Shown here one piece after another: positions 41,907-49,976 of a stretch of 64,000 nt of DNA. Position numbers and translations under genes: made by a program. The stretch covers positions 372,001 through 436,000 of the forward strand of contig NZ_BMSE01000004.1 in the NCBI RefSeq assembly GCF_014648995.1, read 5' to 3'. Every line of letters starts with the position of its first letter. The first letter of the stretch is position 1. Origin of the DNA: Streptomyces massasporeus (GTDB lineage Bacteria > Actinomycetota > Actinomycetes > Streptomycetales > Streptomycetaceae). The notes below the pieces were generated by a model. The model worked only from the letters and a program-made list of their open reading frames with translations, made no database searches and was not told the origin of the DNA.

Positions 41907-42825
41907 GCGAGTGAGCGCCGTGGTGGTGGCCGTGGCCGTGCCCGTGGTGGTGGTCGTCGTCGTCCGGGTGGAAGTGCGGCTGCTGCGGCATGCCCACCTT
42001 GTCCTCGAAGCCCGGCAGCGCGATGCGGTACACGCACGAGTCGCAGTTCATCCGCAGATCGCCCTTGACGGCCTCCTCGTACCGCTCCCACACCAGGTCC
42101 AGCAGCTCCGGCTCCGGCCCGATGACGTCGGCCGACAGCACCTCGACCTCCGGGTGCGCGGCGGCCCAGCCCTCCGTCTGGTGCCGTACCCGGTCCGGCA
42201 GGATGCCCGTGAACAGGAAGTAGGGCAGGACCACGATCCGCCGCGCGCCCAGCCGCACGCAGCGGTCGAGCCCGCTCGGCACGTCCGGCGCCGCCAGCGA
42301 CACGAACGCCGTCTCGACACCCGCGTAGCCGCGCCCCTCCCACAGCAGCCGGGCCGCCTTGTGCACCTCGGCGTTGGCGTCCGGGTCCGTGGAGCCGCGC
42401 CCGACCAGCAGCACCGTCACGTCGGCCCGGTCGCCGGGCGTGCGGCCCGCCGACCCCAGGGCCTCGTCCAGCCGCCGCTCCAGCACGTTCAGCAGCGCCG
42501 GATGCGGACCGAGCGGACGCCCGTACGTGTACGAGATGCCCGGGTGCCGCTCCTTCTCGCGGGCCAGGGCCGCCGGGATGTCGCCCTTGGCGTGCCCGGC
42601 GGACACCAGCATCAGCGGGACGGCGGCGAAGCGCCGCACGCCCTGCTCGACCAGCTCGGTGACGGCCTCGCCCAGCGGCGGCGGGGACAGCTCGATGAAG
42701 CCGCCCGCGACGGGCAGTTCGGGGTGCCGGGCCCCCAGCCGCCGTACGAAGTCGCGGAACGCCTCGGCTCCGGCGTCGTCCCGGGTGCCGTGGCCGGCGA
42801 TGAGCAGGGCGGGCGGGGTGGTCAC
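41896..42825 (-). CDS. cbiX: Sirohydrochlorin chelatase (CbiX-like) with a His-rich tail
   Basis: A 309-residue two-lobed class II chelatase. LLIAGHGTRDDAGAEAF begins the first lobe with the metal-binding His, LMLVSAGHAKGDIPAAL carries the second His, and VTVLLVGRGSTDPDANAEVHKAARLLWEG and RIVVLPYFLFTG form the second lobe. A conserved Cys stretch (MNCDSCVYRIALPGF) follows. The last 26 residues are mostly His, Asp and Gly (HHHGHGHGHHH), probably a cobalt or nickel store. It may insert cobalt early, or iron for siroheme; the operon also encodes CobN, which acts late. It overlaps cobH by 4 bases. Confidence 0.92.
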   Translation of the reverse strand: MTTPPALLIAGHGTRDDAGAEAFRDFVRRLGARHPELPVAGGFIELSPPPLGEAVTELVEQGVRRFAAVPLMLVSAGHAKGDIPAALAREKERHPGISYTYGRPLGPHPALLNVLERRLDEALGSAGRTPGDRADVTVLLVGRGSTDPDANAEVHKAARLLWEGRGYAGVETAFVSLAAPDVPSGLDRCVRLGARRIVVLPYFLFTGILPDRVRHQTEGWAAAHPEVEVLSADVIGPEPELLDLVWERYEEAVKGDLRMNCDSCVYRIALPGFEDKVGMPQQPHFHPDDDDHHHGHGHGHHHGAHSHAH

Positions 42826-43409
42826 AGTTTCTCCTCGGCGGAAGTGGGGTGGTACAGCAGGGCGTTGAGCGCGGCGGCGGCGACCGCCGACCCGCCCTTC
42901 TCGGACACGTTGCTCACGGCGGGCAGTCCGCTCTCGCGCAGCGCGGCCTTCGATTCGACGGCTCCGACGAACCCGACGGGCAGTCCGATGACGAGCGCGG
43001 GGTCGGCGTCGAGGGTCAGCAGCTCCTCCAGCGCGGTCGGCGCGTTGCCGATCACCCAGAGGGCGCCGGGGCCGACCTGTTCGTAGGCGAGCCGGACGGC
43101 GTGCGCGGACCGGGTCAGACCGGGACCGGACTCGGCGTCCCTCAGACGGCAGACGGTCTCGCGCCGGGTGATCCCGGCGCCGACCATCTCCACGTCCACG
43201 ACCACGGGCGCCCCGGCGTGCAGCGCCGCGTGCGCCTTCTCCAGGTCGGCCTCGTCCAGGACGAGGTCGCCGGCGTAGTCGAGGTCGGCTGCGGAGTGGA
43301 CGACCCGCTCCACGACCGCCCGGGTCAGCGGCGGGAAGTGCGAGGTGTCCAGCCGGGCGCGCATGCGCCGGTAGGACTCCACCTCGATGGGATGGACGAC
43401 GCGGTTCAC
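42822..43409 (-). CDS. cobH: Precorrin-8X methylmutase
   Basis: A 195-residue enzyme that moves the methyl group from C-11 to C-12 to give hydrogenobyrinate (CbiC in the anaerobic route). IEVESYRRMRARLD starts the family fold; RVVHSAADLDYAGDL contains the catalytic His, and DVEMVGAGITRR and NAPTALEELL with VIGLPVGFVGAVESKAAL complete it. Its stop and start overlap neighbouring cob genes by 4 bases each, so it is translationally coupled. Confidence 0.95.
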   Translation of the reverse strand: MNRVVHPIEVESYRRMRARLDTSHFPPLTRAVVERVVHSAADLDYAGDLVLDEADLEKAHAALHAGAPVVVDVEMVGAGITRRETVCRLRDAESGPGLTRSAHAVRLAYEQVGPGALWVIGNAPTALEELLTLDADPALVIGLPVGFVGAVESKAALRESGLPAVSNVSEKGGSAVAAAALNALLYHPTSAEEKL

Positions 43410-45097
43410 TCGGCGCCCTCCTGCGCTGTCTGCCAGCGGTAGCCGCGCGGGGTCACCATGCGCCCCGCGATGTCCCGGGTCGCCGTGTTGCCCACGGTCA
43501 CGACCGTCATCATGTCGACCGTCGCCGGGTCGAGGGTGCCCAGGGTGGTGAGCCGGCTGGACTCGTCCGGCCGCGAGGCGTTGCGCACGACACCGACCGG
43601 TGTCTGCGGTGCCCGGTGCTCGGAGAGGATGCCCAGCGCCTTGGGGAGCTGCCAGTCACGGCCGCGCGAACGGGGGTTGTAGAAGGTGACCACGATGTCC
43701 GCCTCGGCCGCCGCCCGCACCCGCCGCTCGATGACCTCCCACGGCGTGTGCAGGTCGGACAGGCTGATCGACACGTGGTCGTGGCCCAGCGGGGCGCCCA
43801 GGATCGCACCGGCCGCGAGCGCCGCCGTCACCCCGGGCACACCGACCACGTCGATGTCGTCGGAGGCCTCGGCCAGGGCGGGGGAGGCCATGGCGTAGAC
43901 GCCCGCGTCCCCGCTGCCGATCAGCGCGACGGCCTGCCCCTTGCGGGCCTCCTCGACGGCCGTGCGCGCCCGCTCCTCCTCGGCCCCGAGGCCCGACTCC
44001 AGGATCCGGGTGCCGGGCCGCAGCAGATCACGGATCTGGTCGACGTACTGGTCGAGTCCCACGAGCACGGAAGCGCGCCGCAGTTCGGCCTTCGCGCGGG
44101 GCGTCAGCAGGTCCCGCGCGCCGGGCCCGAGCCCGACCACCGCGAGCCGCCCGCGCCCCGGACGCCGTACGACCGCGCACGTCGCCATCGCCGGGCTCGC
44201 GGCCGACTTCCGCTTGGGGACGAGGAGTTCGCCCCCGCCGACGAGCGCGGCGGCCTCCGCCACGGACGGGGTCCCGACGGCCGCGAGTGGCGCGTCGGAC
44301 GGGTTGGGCACGTCGACCCCGGCCAGCTCCTGCGCGGAGTACGTCACCAGCGGCACCCCGATCCGCCGCGCGGCCTCGACGATGCCGGCCTCCTCGGCCT
44401 TGGCGTCGGCGGTGGCGAGTTCGGCGACGGAAGCCACCGACAGCCCGGCCTCCCGCAGGGCGTCCCCGACCAGCCCGAGGACCTCCTCCACGGGGGCGCC
44501 CTTCGACGCCCCGACCCCGACGACCAGGGTCGGCGGACGCAGCACGGCCTCGCGCTCGGCCGCCTCCACGAGCCGGTCGGTGAGCCGGATCGTGTACGAC
44601 CCCTCGTCCGTCACCGGCAGCGGCGGCAGCGGCCAGCCCACCTCGGCCCGCAGCGCCACCGCCTCGCCGTCCAGCAGCGCCCGCGAGACCCCGGCGACAT
44701 CGCCCTCCACGGGCAGGCCGAGGGTGTCCAGGCCCGCCAGGTCCACGGCGTCCGTGGCCGTCGTCACCACCGGCTCGGCACCCAGCAGGTCACCCACCTC
44801 GCGGGCCAGTTCGTTGGCGCCGCCCGCGTGCCCGCCCAGCAGGGACACGGCGAACCGCCCGCCCTCGTCGACGCACACCACGCCCGGGTCCTCCGTCTTG
44901 CCGGACAGCAGCGGTGCCACCAGCCGCACCACCGCGCCCGTCGCCAGGAAGCACACGAGCTGCTCGCACTGCGCGAACGCGGTCCGTACGGCGTCCCCGA
45001 CGGGACCCTCGTACACCAGGGTGCGGTCCGGCCACGCGGCGGCCAGCCGGTCCCGGGCAGCCGCTCCCGCCGCGGTGGCGGAAATGAGGCCGATCAC
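43406..45097 (-). CDS. cobJ: Fused CbiG-CobJ: cobalt-precorrin-5A hydrolase-like plus precorrin-3B C17-methyltransferase
   Basis: A 563-residue fusion starting at a GTG (45097) that overlaps the cobL stop. Residues about 1-310 match CbiG (VIGLISATAAGAAARDRLA, FLATGAVVRLVAPLL, LLGGHAGGANELA, VVGVGASKGAPVEEVL), which opens the delta-lactone ring. Residues about 322-560 are the SAM-dependent methyltransferase CobJ/CbiH (RLAVVGLGPGARDLLTPRA, LIGSGDAGVYAMA, VVTFYNPRSRGRDWQLPKA, TVVTVGNTATRDI). The ring-contracting methylation at C-17 is thus combined with the next step. Such fusions are known in actinobacteria. No cobG monooxygenase is present in the window. Confidence 0.94.
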   Translation of the reverse strand: MIGLISATAAGAAARDRLAAAWPDRTLVYEGPVGDAVRTAFAQCEQLVCFLATGAVVRLVAPLLSGKTEDPGVVCVDEGGRFAVSLLGGHAGGANELAREVGDLLGAEPVVTTATDAVDLAGLDTLGLPVEGDVAGVSRALLDGEAVALRAEVGWPLPPLPVTDEGSYTIRLTDRLVEAAEREAVLRPPTLVVGVGASKGAPVEEVLGLVGDALREAGLSVASVAELATADAKAEEAGIVEAARRIGVPLVTYSAQELAGVDVPNPSDAPLAAVGTPSVAEAAALVGGGELLVPKRKSAASPAMATCAVVRRPGRGRLAVVGLGPGARDLLTPRAKAELRRASVLVGLDQYVDQIRDLLRPGTRILESGLGAEEERARTAVEEARKGQAVALIGSGDAGVYAMASPALAEASDDIDVVGVPGVTAALAAGAILGAPLGHDHVSISLSDLHTPWEVIERRVRAAAEADIVVTFYNPRSRGRDWQLPKALGILSEHRAPQTPVGVVRNASRPDESSRLTTLGTLDPATVDMMTVVTVGNTATRDIAGRMVTPRGYRWQTAQEGAE

Positions 45098-46332
45098 TGG
45101 GCGACTCCTTCTTCGACAGCTGCCGGGGGCCGGACGCCCCACAGCAGGAAAACGGGGTTGGTCGCCGCGAGCCGGGTCACGTCCCCGGGCAGCGGCGCGA
45201 GCCGCGACGACTGCAGCAGCACGCCGTCGCAGCGGAGACCGGCGCTCGTCAGGGCCTCGCGCGCGGCCGGCACCCGGTCGAGCGCCGCCATGGCGACGAC
45301 CACCGTGCGCCGGGCACGCCGCGCGCACGCGGCGACGATCGCGGGCAGTTCGCGCCCGCCACCCCCCACGAACACGGCGTCCGGGGTCTCGGCGAGCTCC
45401 GCCAGCGCCTCCGGTGCCGCGCCCCGCACCACCCGCACGTCCACACCGTGCGCGACGGCGTTGGCGCGGACCCGCTCCGCACCGTCCGCGGTCTTCTCCA
45501 CGGCGGTCACGGCCGCACCGAGCCGCGCGCACTCCACGGCCACGGACCCCGAGCCCGCGCCCACGTCCCACACCAGGTCGCCCGGGCGCGGCCCCAGCCG
45601 GGCCAGGGCCAGCGCCCGCACCTCGAACTTGGTGATCATCGAGTCCCGGTGGGCGAACTCCGCCTCCTCCAGGGCCCAGCCGGCGGGCCGCTCCCCGGGC
45701 CCCGCGACCGTCCGCACCGGGCCGAGAGCCCGTGCCTCGTCCAGACACAGCACCACGTTCACCGCCGTGCCCCAGTCCCGGGCGGCGGCCTCGGCGGGCG
45801 TCACCCGCTCCACGCGCTCCGCGTCCGAGCCGAGCCCGGACGCGACGACCAGCACCCGCGCCGCGTTCCGCAACGCGGCACCCAGCTCCGCCGGGCCCGC
45901 GCCCGGACCGGTCAGCACGGCCGTCTTCGGCTGCGCCCGGCACACGTTGACGGCCGTCCGCAGCTCCCGCCCGTGGGCGCTCACCACCACGGCGTCGTCC
46001 CACGGCAGCCCGATCCGGGCGAACGCGGCGGCGACCGACGACACGCCGGGCCGCACGTCCAGCCGCTCCGGCCCGAACCGCTCGGCCAGCACCCGCACGA
46101 TCCCGAAGAACCCGGGGTCGCCGGAGGCCAGCACCACGACGGGCCGGTCCTTCGCGACGTACTCGCCGATGGTGTCGAGGGCCGGCGCGAGAGGCCCGAG
46201 CACGACCCGCTCCGCCGTCTCCGGCAGCCGTACGGCGTCCAGATGCCGCCGCCCGCCCACCACCAGCTCGGCACCGGCGAGGACGCCGTCGGAAGGCGCC
46301 GCCCCCGTCCCCGTGCCGACCACCGTGATCAC
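45094..46332 (-). CDS. cobL: Precorrin-6B methyltransferase/decarboxylase (CbiE-CbiT)
   Basis: A 412-residue bifunctional enzyme methylating C-5 and C-15 and decarboxylating the C-12 acetate. The GTG at 46332 overlaps the cobM stop. Residues about 1-205 are CbiE (VITVVGTGTG, VVVLASGDPGFFGIVRVLA), and about 220-405 the CbiT class I methyltransferase (DLVWDVGAGSGSVAVECARLG with the SAM Gly loop, PDAVFVGGGGRELPAIV). It is coupled to both neighbours by 4-base overlaps. Confidence 0.95.
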   Translation of the reverse strand: MITVVGTGTGAAPSDGVLAGAELVVGGRRHLDAVRLPETAERVVLGPLAPALDTIGEYVAKDRPVVVLASGDPGFFGIVRVLAERFGPERLDVRPGVSSVAAAFARIGLPWDDAVVVSAHGRELRTAVNVCRAQPKTAVLTGPGAGPAELGAALRNAARVLVVASGLGSDAERVERVTPAEAAARDWGTAVNVVLCLDEARALGPVRTVAGPGERPAGWALEEAEFAHRDSMITKFEVRALALARLGPRPGDLVWDVGAGSGSVAVECARLGAAVTAVEKTADGAERVRANAVAHGVDVRVVRGAAPEALAELAETPDAVFVGGGGRELPAIVAACARRARRTVVVAMAALDRVPAAREALTSAGLRCDGVLLQSSRLAPLPGDVTRLAATNPVFLLWGVRPPAAVEEGVAQ

Positions 46333-47147
46333 GTACTCGCCCCCCGCTCGCGCAGCGCCCGGCGGGCCTCCGGGTCGGCCTTGCGGTACCCGTGGAAGTG
46401 CCCCGGGTGGTACAGGTGCGAGCGCGTGCCGTGGGCGTCGAGCGCCGGGCCGACCAGGAACAGGGTGTGCTTCCAGAGCTTGTGCTCCTTGACCGTCTCC
46501 TCCAGCGTGCCGATCGTGCACGTCACGACCAGCTCCTCCGGCCAGGTCGCCTGGTACGCCACCACGACCGGCGTCGTCGTCGGGTAGCCGCCCTCCAGCA
46601 GCTCCCGCACGAGCTGTCCGCTGCGGGCGGCGGAGAGGAACACCGCCATGGTGGTGCCGTGCTTGGCGAACTCCCGGACCTCCTCCCCGGGCGGCATGGG
46701 CGTCTTGCCGCCGCCGAGCCGGGTCAGCACGACCGACTGCGCGACCTCCGGGATGGTCAGCTCGCGCTGCGCGAGCGCCGCGACGGCGGAGAAGGAGGAC
46801 ACCCCGGGCACGATCTCGGTCGCGATGCCGATCTCGGCACAGCGGTCGACCTGCTCCTGCGTGCCGCCCCACAGGGCCGGGTCGCCGGAGTGGATACGGG
46901 CGACCTTCAGCCCCTCGGCGCGGGCCCGCTCGTACACCGCGACGACGTCCTCCAGGGACATGGTCGCCGAGTCGAGGATCTCCGCGTCCTCGCGGGCGTG
47001 TTCGAGGACCTCCTCCTGGACCAGGCTGGCCGCCCAGATCACCACGTCGGCCTCGGCGATGGCGCGCGCGGCGCGGAACGTCAGCAGGTCGGCGGCGCCG
47101 GGGCCGGCGCCGACGAAGGTCACTTTGCCGGCGGGGGCGTCGGCCAT
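46329..47147 (-). CDS. cobM: Precorrin-4 C11-methyltransferase
   Basis: A 272-residue SAM-dependent methyltransferase. The ATG at 47147 follows GAAAGGA. KVTFVGAGPGAADLLTFRAARAIAEADVVIWAASLV, RIHSGDPALWGGTQEQVDRC and EIVPGVSSFSAVAALAQREL are the three family motifs. It adds the C-11 methyl group during corrin ring synthesis. It lies between cobI (29-base gap) and cobL in the operon. Confidence 0.96.
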   Translation of the reverse strand: MADAPAGKVTFVGAGPGAADLLTFRAARAIAEADVVIWAASLVQEEVLEHAREDAEILDSATMSLEDVVAVYERARAEGLKVARIHSGDPALWGGTQEQVDRCAEIGIATEIVPGVSSFSAVAALAQRELTIPEVAQSVVLTRLGGGKTPMPPGEEVREFAKHGTTMAVFLSAARSGQLVRELLEGGYPTTTPVVVAYQATWPEELVVTCTIGTLEETVKEHKLWKHTLFLVGPALDAHGTRSHLYHPGHFHGYRKADPEARRALRERGAST

Positions 47148-47176
47148 GGGATGGGTCCTTTCGTGGTTCACGGGTG

Positions 47177-47908
47177 TCACAACTTGCCGCCGCGTCCGCC
47201 GTCGCGCCGGGCGGGCGCGATGAGCGTCGACAGGTAGGGCAGGGGAGCGCCGTCGAGGTCGGCGGCCGGGCGGATCGACTCCTCCGTGAGTCCCAGCGCC
47301 GAGCCCCAGACCGCGTCCTCGATCCGCCCGGTCTCGCGCAGCGCCTCGGCGACCTCGTGCGCCTGCCGGCCGAACTTGTAGGCGACGACGGTGCCGGGCC
47401 CGGCGAGGGCTTCCTTCAGCACGGTCGCCCCGGCGGTGACCGGCACCAGCGTGAGCGGCTCGGTCCCCTCGGTCAGCACGGCGCCCGACCGGGCGGCGAG
47501 GTCCTGCATGGCGGTGATCCCGGGCACGGTCTCGATGACGGTGCCGGGCACGAGCGCGTCGATGGTCTGCGCGAGATAGGTGAAGGTCGAGTACACGTTG
47601 GGGTCGCCGATGGTCGCGAAGGCCACGGAGTCGTGCGCGCGCAGCAGTTCGGCGACGCGTCCGCCCGCCGCGTCCCAGGCGGCCTCGCGCCGCCCCCGGT
47701 CGCTGCGCTCGTTCAGCGCGAACACGACCCGGACGACCTTCTCCTCGGGCACGTAGTGCAACACGGTCGCCTCGGCCCGGCCGCGCTCCCCGCTGTCCAT
47801 CACGGGGACCACGACGACATCGGCCTCCCGCAGGGCGTTGACGCCCTTGACGGTGACCAGCTCCGGATCCCCGGGGCCCACCCCGACTCCGACCAGCCTG
47901 TTGCTCAT
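47177..47908 (-). CDS. cobI: Precorrin-2 C20-methyltransferase
   Basis: About 243 residues from the ATG at 47908, which overlaps the cobB stop (ATGA); a GTG at 47920 is an alternative. RLVGVGVGPGDPELVTVKGVNALREADVVVVPV, VAFATIGDPNVYSTFTYLAQTI and VPGITAMQDLAARSG are the SAM-methyltransferase motifs. It methylates C-20 of precorrin-2, committing the intermediate to B12. The C-terminal tail RRDGGRGGKL is basic and probably disordered. Confidence 0.95.
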   Translation of the reverse strand: MSNRLVGVGVGPGDPELVTVKGVNALREADVVVVPVMDSGERGRAEATVLHYVPEEKVVRVVFALNERSDRGRREAAWDAAGGRVAELLRAHDSVAFATIGDPNVYSTFTYLAQTIDALVPGTVIETVPGITAMQDLAARSGAVLTEGTEPLTLVPVTAGATVLKEALAGPGTVVAYKFGRQAHEVAEALRETGRIEDAVWGSALGLTEESIRPAADLDGAPLPYLSTLIAPARRDGGRGGKL

Positions 47909-49374
47909 GACGTCCGGCACCTCTCCACGAACCTACGGGCGACACCGGGCTCGGACGCCCAGTGCGTGTGCAGATAGCTCGCGTGCACACCGCGCTCTAC
48001 GAAACCTTCGACCCGCGGCCGCGGGCCGCGGACCCCCCAGGCGGGCTCCGTCCCCGAGCCGGGCTCCACGGCGGTCCGGTGGAACTCGTGCCCCCGCATC
48101 CGGGTCCCGGCCGCCGCGAGCACACTGTCGCCCAGGGCCACGGCGTCCCGGTAGCCCAGAGTGAGCCGCTCGGTCATCCGCGCCGAGGCGTCCAGCACCC
48201 CGCACATCGGCAGCCCGTCCAGCTCCCGGCACAGATACAGCAGCCCGGCACACTCGGCGGCGACGGGAGCGCCGCTTGCCGCCAGCGCGGCAACGGCCTT
48301 GCGCAGGGGTTCATTGGCGGACAGCTCCGAGGCGTACACCTCGGGGAACCCGCCCCCGATCACCAACCCGGCGGTCCCTTCGGGCAGTTCCTCGTCCCGC
48401 AGGGGGTCGAAGGTGACGACGTCGGCACCGGCGGCGGTGAGGAGTTCGGTGGTCTCGGCGTAGGAGAAGGTGAACGCCTCCCCGCCGGCAACAGCGACAA
48501 CCAGCCCGTCCGGCGCTTGAGGACCAGGCCGTTCAGGCCGACCGGGGGTCCGGGGGGCGGCGGAGCCCCCCGGCGGGGTCGAAGGGGCGGAGCCCCTGGA
48601 GGACGGGGAGGGTAGGGGCGGCGGGGGCGAGGAAACGACCTCGGCCGCATCCCAAGCCGCACTCGACAAGGCCCCCGCGCTCCGTGCCAGCCCCGCCAAC
48701 GCATCCAGATCACAACCCTCGGAGACCTGCGCAGCCATCGCCGCAACCGCCTCCACCGCGGCGGCGTGCCGCTCGGCGACCGGCACCAGCCCCAAATGCC
48801 GCGACGGCGTGTCCACCTGCGCAGCCCGCCGCAACACCCCCAGCACCGGCACCCCGGCCTGCTCCAACGCCTCCCGCAACAGCTCCTCGTGCCGGTCCGA
48901 GGCGACCTTGTTGAGGATCACGCCCCCGACCCGTACCTCCGGGTCCCAGGAGGCGAACCCGTGCACCAGCGCCGCCACCGACCGGGACTGCGACGACGCG
49001 TCCACGACCAGCACCACCGGTGCCCGCAACAGCTTCGCGACATGGGCCGTGGACGCGAGTTCCCCCTCGCCCGCAGCCCCGTCGTACAGCCCCATCACGC
49101 CCTCGACGACGGCGATGTCACACCCCTGTGCCCCGTGCAGGAACAGCGGCCCGACCAGCTCGGGCCCGCACAGGTACGCGTCGAGGTTCCGTCCCACCCG
49201 CCCGGTCGCGAGCGCGTGGTACCCGGGGTCGATGTAGTCCGGCCCGACCTTGTGCGGGGACACGGCGAGCCCCCGCGCGGCGAACGCGGCCATCAACCCC
49301 GTGGCGACGGTGGTCTTGCCGCTGCCCGAGGAGGGCGCGGCGACGACCAGCCGAGGGACGGAAGCACTCACCAC
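47905..49374 (-). CDS. cobB: Cobyrinate/hydrogenobyrinate a,c-diamide synthase with a repeat-derived linker
   Basis: A 489-residue glutamine-dependent amidotransferase. RLVVAAPSSGSGKTTVATGL is the ATP loop, HKVGPDYIDPGYH and VVEGVMGLYDG are core motifs, and the C-terminal class I glutaminase has VIGGGFPEVYASEL, AAECAGLLYLCREL (catalytic Cys) and HASYLHTHW. Residues about 248-291 form a Pro/Ser-rich linker encoded by repeat R2, read in frame between the two domains; other CobB proteins lack such a stretch there as far as I recall. Both catalytic halves look intact. The GTG start overlaps the end of cobO. Confidence 0.94.
   Translation of the reverse strand: MVSASVPRLVVAAPSSGSGKTTVATGLMAAFAARGLAVSPHKVGPDYIDPGYHALATGRVGRNLDAYLCGPELVGPLFLHGAQGCDIAVVEGVMGLYDGAAGEGELASTAHVAKLLRAPVVLVVDASSQSRSVAALVHGFASWDPEVRVGGVILNKVASDRHEELLREALEQAGVPVLGVLRRAAQVDTPSRHLGLVPVAERHAAAVEAVAAMAAQVSEGCDLDALAGLARSAGALSSAAWDAAEVVSSPPPPLPSPSSRGSAPSTPPGGSAAPRTPGRPERPGPQAPDGLVVAVAGGEAFTFSYAETTELLTAAGADVVTFDPLRDEELPEGTAGLVIGGGFPEVYASELSANEPLRKAVAALAASGAPVAAECAGLLYLCRELDGLPMCGVLDASARMTERLTLGYRDAVALGDSVLAAAGTRMRGHEFHRTAVEPGSGTEPAWGVRGPRPRVEGFVERGVHASYLHTHWASEPGVARRFVERCRTS
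48502..48632 (+). repeat. Dispersed repeat R2, copy B (inside cobB)
   Basis: About 131 bases match the intergenic copy at 36510-36637, in the same orientation on the plus strand. Here the minus strand is translated as a Pro/Ser/Gly-rich linker of about 44 residues in CobB without stop codons or frameshift. Confidence 0.85.
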
Positions 49375-49976
49375 TCGATGCCCCTCTGGCCCTTCTGGCC
49401 CGCGTCCATCGGATGCTTGACCTTGGACATGTCGGTCACGAGGTCGGCGAAGTCCACGAGCTTCTCCGGCGCGTTCCGCCCGGTGATGACGACGTGCTGA
49501 GTCCCGGGCCGGTCCCGCAGCACGGAGATCACCTCGTCCGTGTCCACCCAGCCCCAGTGCATCGGGTAGGCGAACTCGTCCAGCACGTACAGCCGGTACG
49601 TCTCGGCCGCCAGGTCCCGCTTGACCTGCTCCCAGCCCTCCCGGGCCTTCTCCTCGTTGGTCGAGTTGTCACCCTGGATGTCGCGCTGCACCCAGGACCA
49701 GCCCTCGCCCATCTTGTGCCAGTCGACGGACCCGCCCTCGCCGGAGGCGCCGAGCACCCGCAGCGCGTTCTCCTCGCCGACCTTCCACTTCGCCGACTTG
49801 ACGAACTGGAACACCCCGATCGGCCACCCCTGGTTCCAGGCCCGCAGCGCGAGCCCGAAGGCGGCGGTGGACTTGCCCTTGCCGACACCCGTGTGGACGA
49901 CGACCAGCGGCCGGTTCCGCCGCTGGCGGGTCGTCAGTCCGTCGTCCGGCACCACACTCGGCTGTCCCTGCGGCAT
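49368..49976 (-). CDS. cobO: Cob(I)yrinic acid a,c-diamide adenosyltransferase
   Basis: A 202-residue CobA/CobO/BtuR-type enzyme that transfers the adenosyl group of ATP to Co(I) corrinoid. LVVVHTGVGKGKSTAAFGLALRAWNQG is the variant P-loop; WVQRDIQGDN, LYVLDEFAYPMHWGWVD and VVITGRNAPEKLVDFADLVTDMSKVKHP complete the family pattern. The ATG shares one base with the stop of the chelatase gene, and its end overlaps cobB by 7 bases. Confidence 0.96.
   Translation of the reverse strand: MPQGQPSVVPDDGLTTRQRRNRPLVVVHTGVGKGKSTAAFGLALRAWNQGWPIGVFQFVKSAKWKVGEENALRVLGASGEGGSVDWHKMGEGWSWVQRDIQGDNSTNEEKAREGWEQVKRDLAAETYRLYVLDEFAYPMHWGWVDTDEVISVLRDRPGTQHVVITGRNAPEKLVDFADLVTDMSKVKHPMDAGQKGQRGIEW

Noticed and set aside
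45098..46003. Extended N-terminus of the CbiG-CobJ frame
   Set aside because: It overlaps cobL in another frame and is low complexity; the GTG at 45097 with a 4-base overlap matches the operon style.
36510..48632. R2 copies as insertion-sequence remnants
   Set aside because: No transposase fragment, terminal inverted repeat or target-site duplication could be seen.
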